Origin: Atlantibacter hermannii
GTDB lineage: Bacteria > Pseudomonadota > Gammaproteobacteria > Enterobacterales > Enterobacteriaceae
DNA length: 64,000 bases
Direction of reading: 5' to 3'
Assembly (NCBI GenBank): GCA_900635495.1
Contig: LR134136.1
Location: 1,240,001 to 1,304,000, forward strand
Part shown: in pieces, positions 63,318-64,000 of the stretch
How the letters are laid out: every line of letters starts with the position of its first letter
Numbering within the stretch: the first letter of the stretch is position 1
Notes under the pieces: model-generated
Databases searched by the model: none
Told to the model about the DNA's origin: nothing
Seen by the model: the letters and a program-made list of their open reading frames with translations, nothing else
Program-made: the position numbers and the translations under genes

Positions 63318-64000
63318 TGGCGCAGGTTACTGAATTGAAAACGTACGCGAAACCCGGCATCAACTGGGGAAAATGGTTTCTCATCGGCACCGGCGCGCTG
63401 CTGAGCGCGCTGATTCTGGTGGTGCCGATGGTTTATATCTTTGTTCATGCGTTCAGCAAAGGCCTGATGCGGTGCTGCAAAACCTGGCCGACCCGGACAT
63501 GCTTCACGCCATCTGGCTGACGGTACTGATCGCGTTAATCACCGTGCCGGTTAACCTGGTGTTTGGCACGCTGCTGGCGTGGCTGGTGACGCGCTTTAAC
63601 TTCCCAGGCCGCCAGTTGTTACTGACGCTGCTGGATATCCCGTTTGCGGTCTCGCCGGTGGTGGCGGGTCTGGTGTACCTGCTGTTCTACGGCTCTAACG
63701 GCCCGCTCGGCGGCTGGTTAGGCGATAACGATCTGCAGGTGATGTTTGCCTGGCCCGGTATGGTCCTGGTGACCATTTTCGTGACCTGCCCGTTTGTGGT
63801 GCGCGAACTGGTGCCGGTGATGCTAAGCCAGGGCAGCAATGAAGATGAAGCCGCCATTTTGCTGGGCGCCTCCGGCTGGCAGATGTTCCGTCGCGTGACG
63901 TTGCCGAATATTCGCTGGGCGCTGCTCTACGGCGTGGTGCTGACCAATGCCCGCGCCATCGGCGAATTCGGCGCGGTGTCGGTGGTTTCCGGATCTATCC
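63317..64000 (+). CDS. cysW: CysW, sulfate/thiosulfate ABC permease (3' end beyond window); one apparent deletion
   Basis: The second permease subunit. MAQVTELKTYAKPGINWGKW follows the start. The frame breaks at C63470; one more C reads GLMPVLQNLADPDMLHAIWL, and the frame then stays open to the window end. The EAA loop EDEAAILLGASGWQMFRRVT is present. About 228 of 291 family residues are covered. cysA is expected just outside the window. Confidence 0.93.

Noticed and set aside
1191..63470. Programmed ribosomal frameshifting or genuine pseudogenes
   Set aside because: The breaks affect many unrelated housekeeping genes, lie at ordinary homopolymers without conserved slippery sites or downstream structures, and the sequence after each break stays fully conserved.
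1..64000. tRNA and rRNA genes
   Set aside because: I found no cloverleaf-like segments with TTCRA arms or rRNA-like blocks in the intergenic regions that I read.

Overview
The window is chromosomal DNA from a member of the Enterobacteriaceae. Almost every protein matches its Escherichia coli K-12 counterpart at close to full length, in the same neighbourhoods as the E. coli ppx-ppk to cysW segment. It is not E. coli or Salmonella. narP sits directly beside narQ, and the periplasmic nitrate reductase operon napFDAGHBC lies between aegA and nudK, whereas in K-12 narP and nap flank ccm elsewhere. The high GC and this layout would fit a Cronobacter, Kosakonia or Enterobacter-like genus, but I cannot settle the genus from sequence alone.

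Layout. 1-6350: yfgG (partial), pdeF with an FNR-type promoter, and the polyphosphate pair ppk-ppx. 6570-10567: purMN with a PurR box, divergent upp with a UTP-sensing start region, and uraA. 10665-15711: hda (CTG start), yfgD, bepA, perM, bcp and gcvR. 15857-24209: dapA-bamC, purC, ypfJ, tmcA, ypfH, ypfN, dapE and yffB. 24210-30664: AT-rich spacer, the 19-residue ypfM, acrD, narP and narQ. 30972-39992: aegA, then a palindromic repeat element of about 1 kb, then napFDAGHBC. 40091-46000: nudK, ypfG, an unrecognised periplasmic protein, and tktB-talA. 46232-51422: maeB, hemF-amiA, ypeA and a BOF-family periplasmic protein. 51763-59121: arnBCADTEF, for 4-amino-arabinose modification of lipid A. 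59226-64000: yfeZ, yfeY, yfeX and the sulfate transporter genes cysP, cysU and cysW (cut by the window end).

How the genes work together. The central region is an anaerobic nitrate-response cluster: sensor kinase NarQ, regulator NarP, the electron-transfer protein AegA and the Nap enzyme, with FNR- and NarP-like sites in front of napF. Separate modules cover purine synthesis and pyrimidine salvage, lysine/diaminopimelate synthesis, outer-membrane assembly and surveillance (BamC, BepA), sulfate uptake, and polymyxin resistance under a probable PmrA box.

Quality warning. Fourteen genes (pdeF, perM, ypfJ, narQ, napA, ypfG, tktB, talA, arnA, arnD, arnF, cysP, cysU, cysW) carry about 25 one-base insertions or deletions, nearly all in or beside short homopolymers. 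Correcting them gives proteins of the normal family length. This is most simply uncorrected sequencing error, so these loci are annotated as whole genes with the break points listed, not as pseudogenes.
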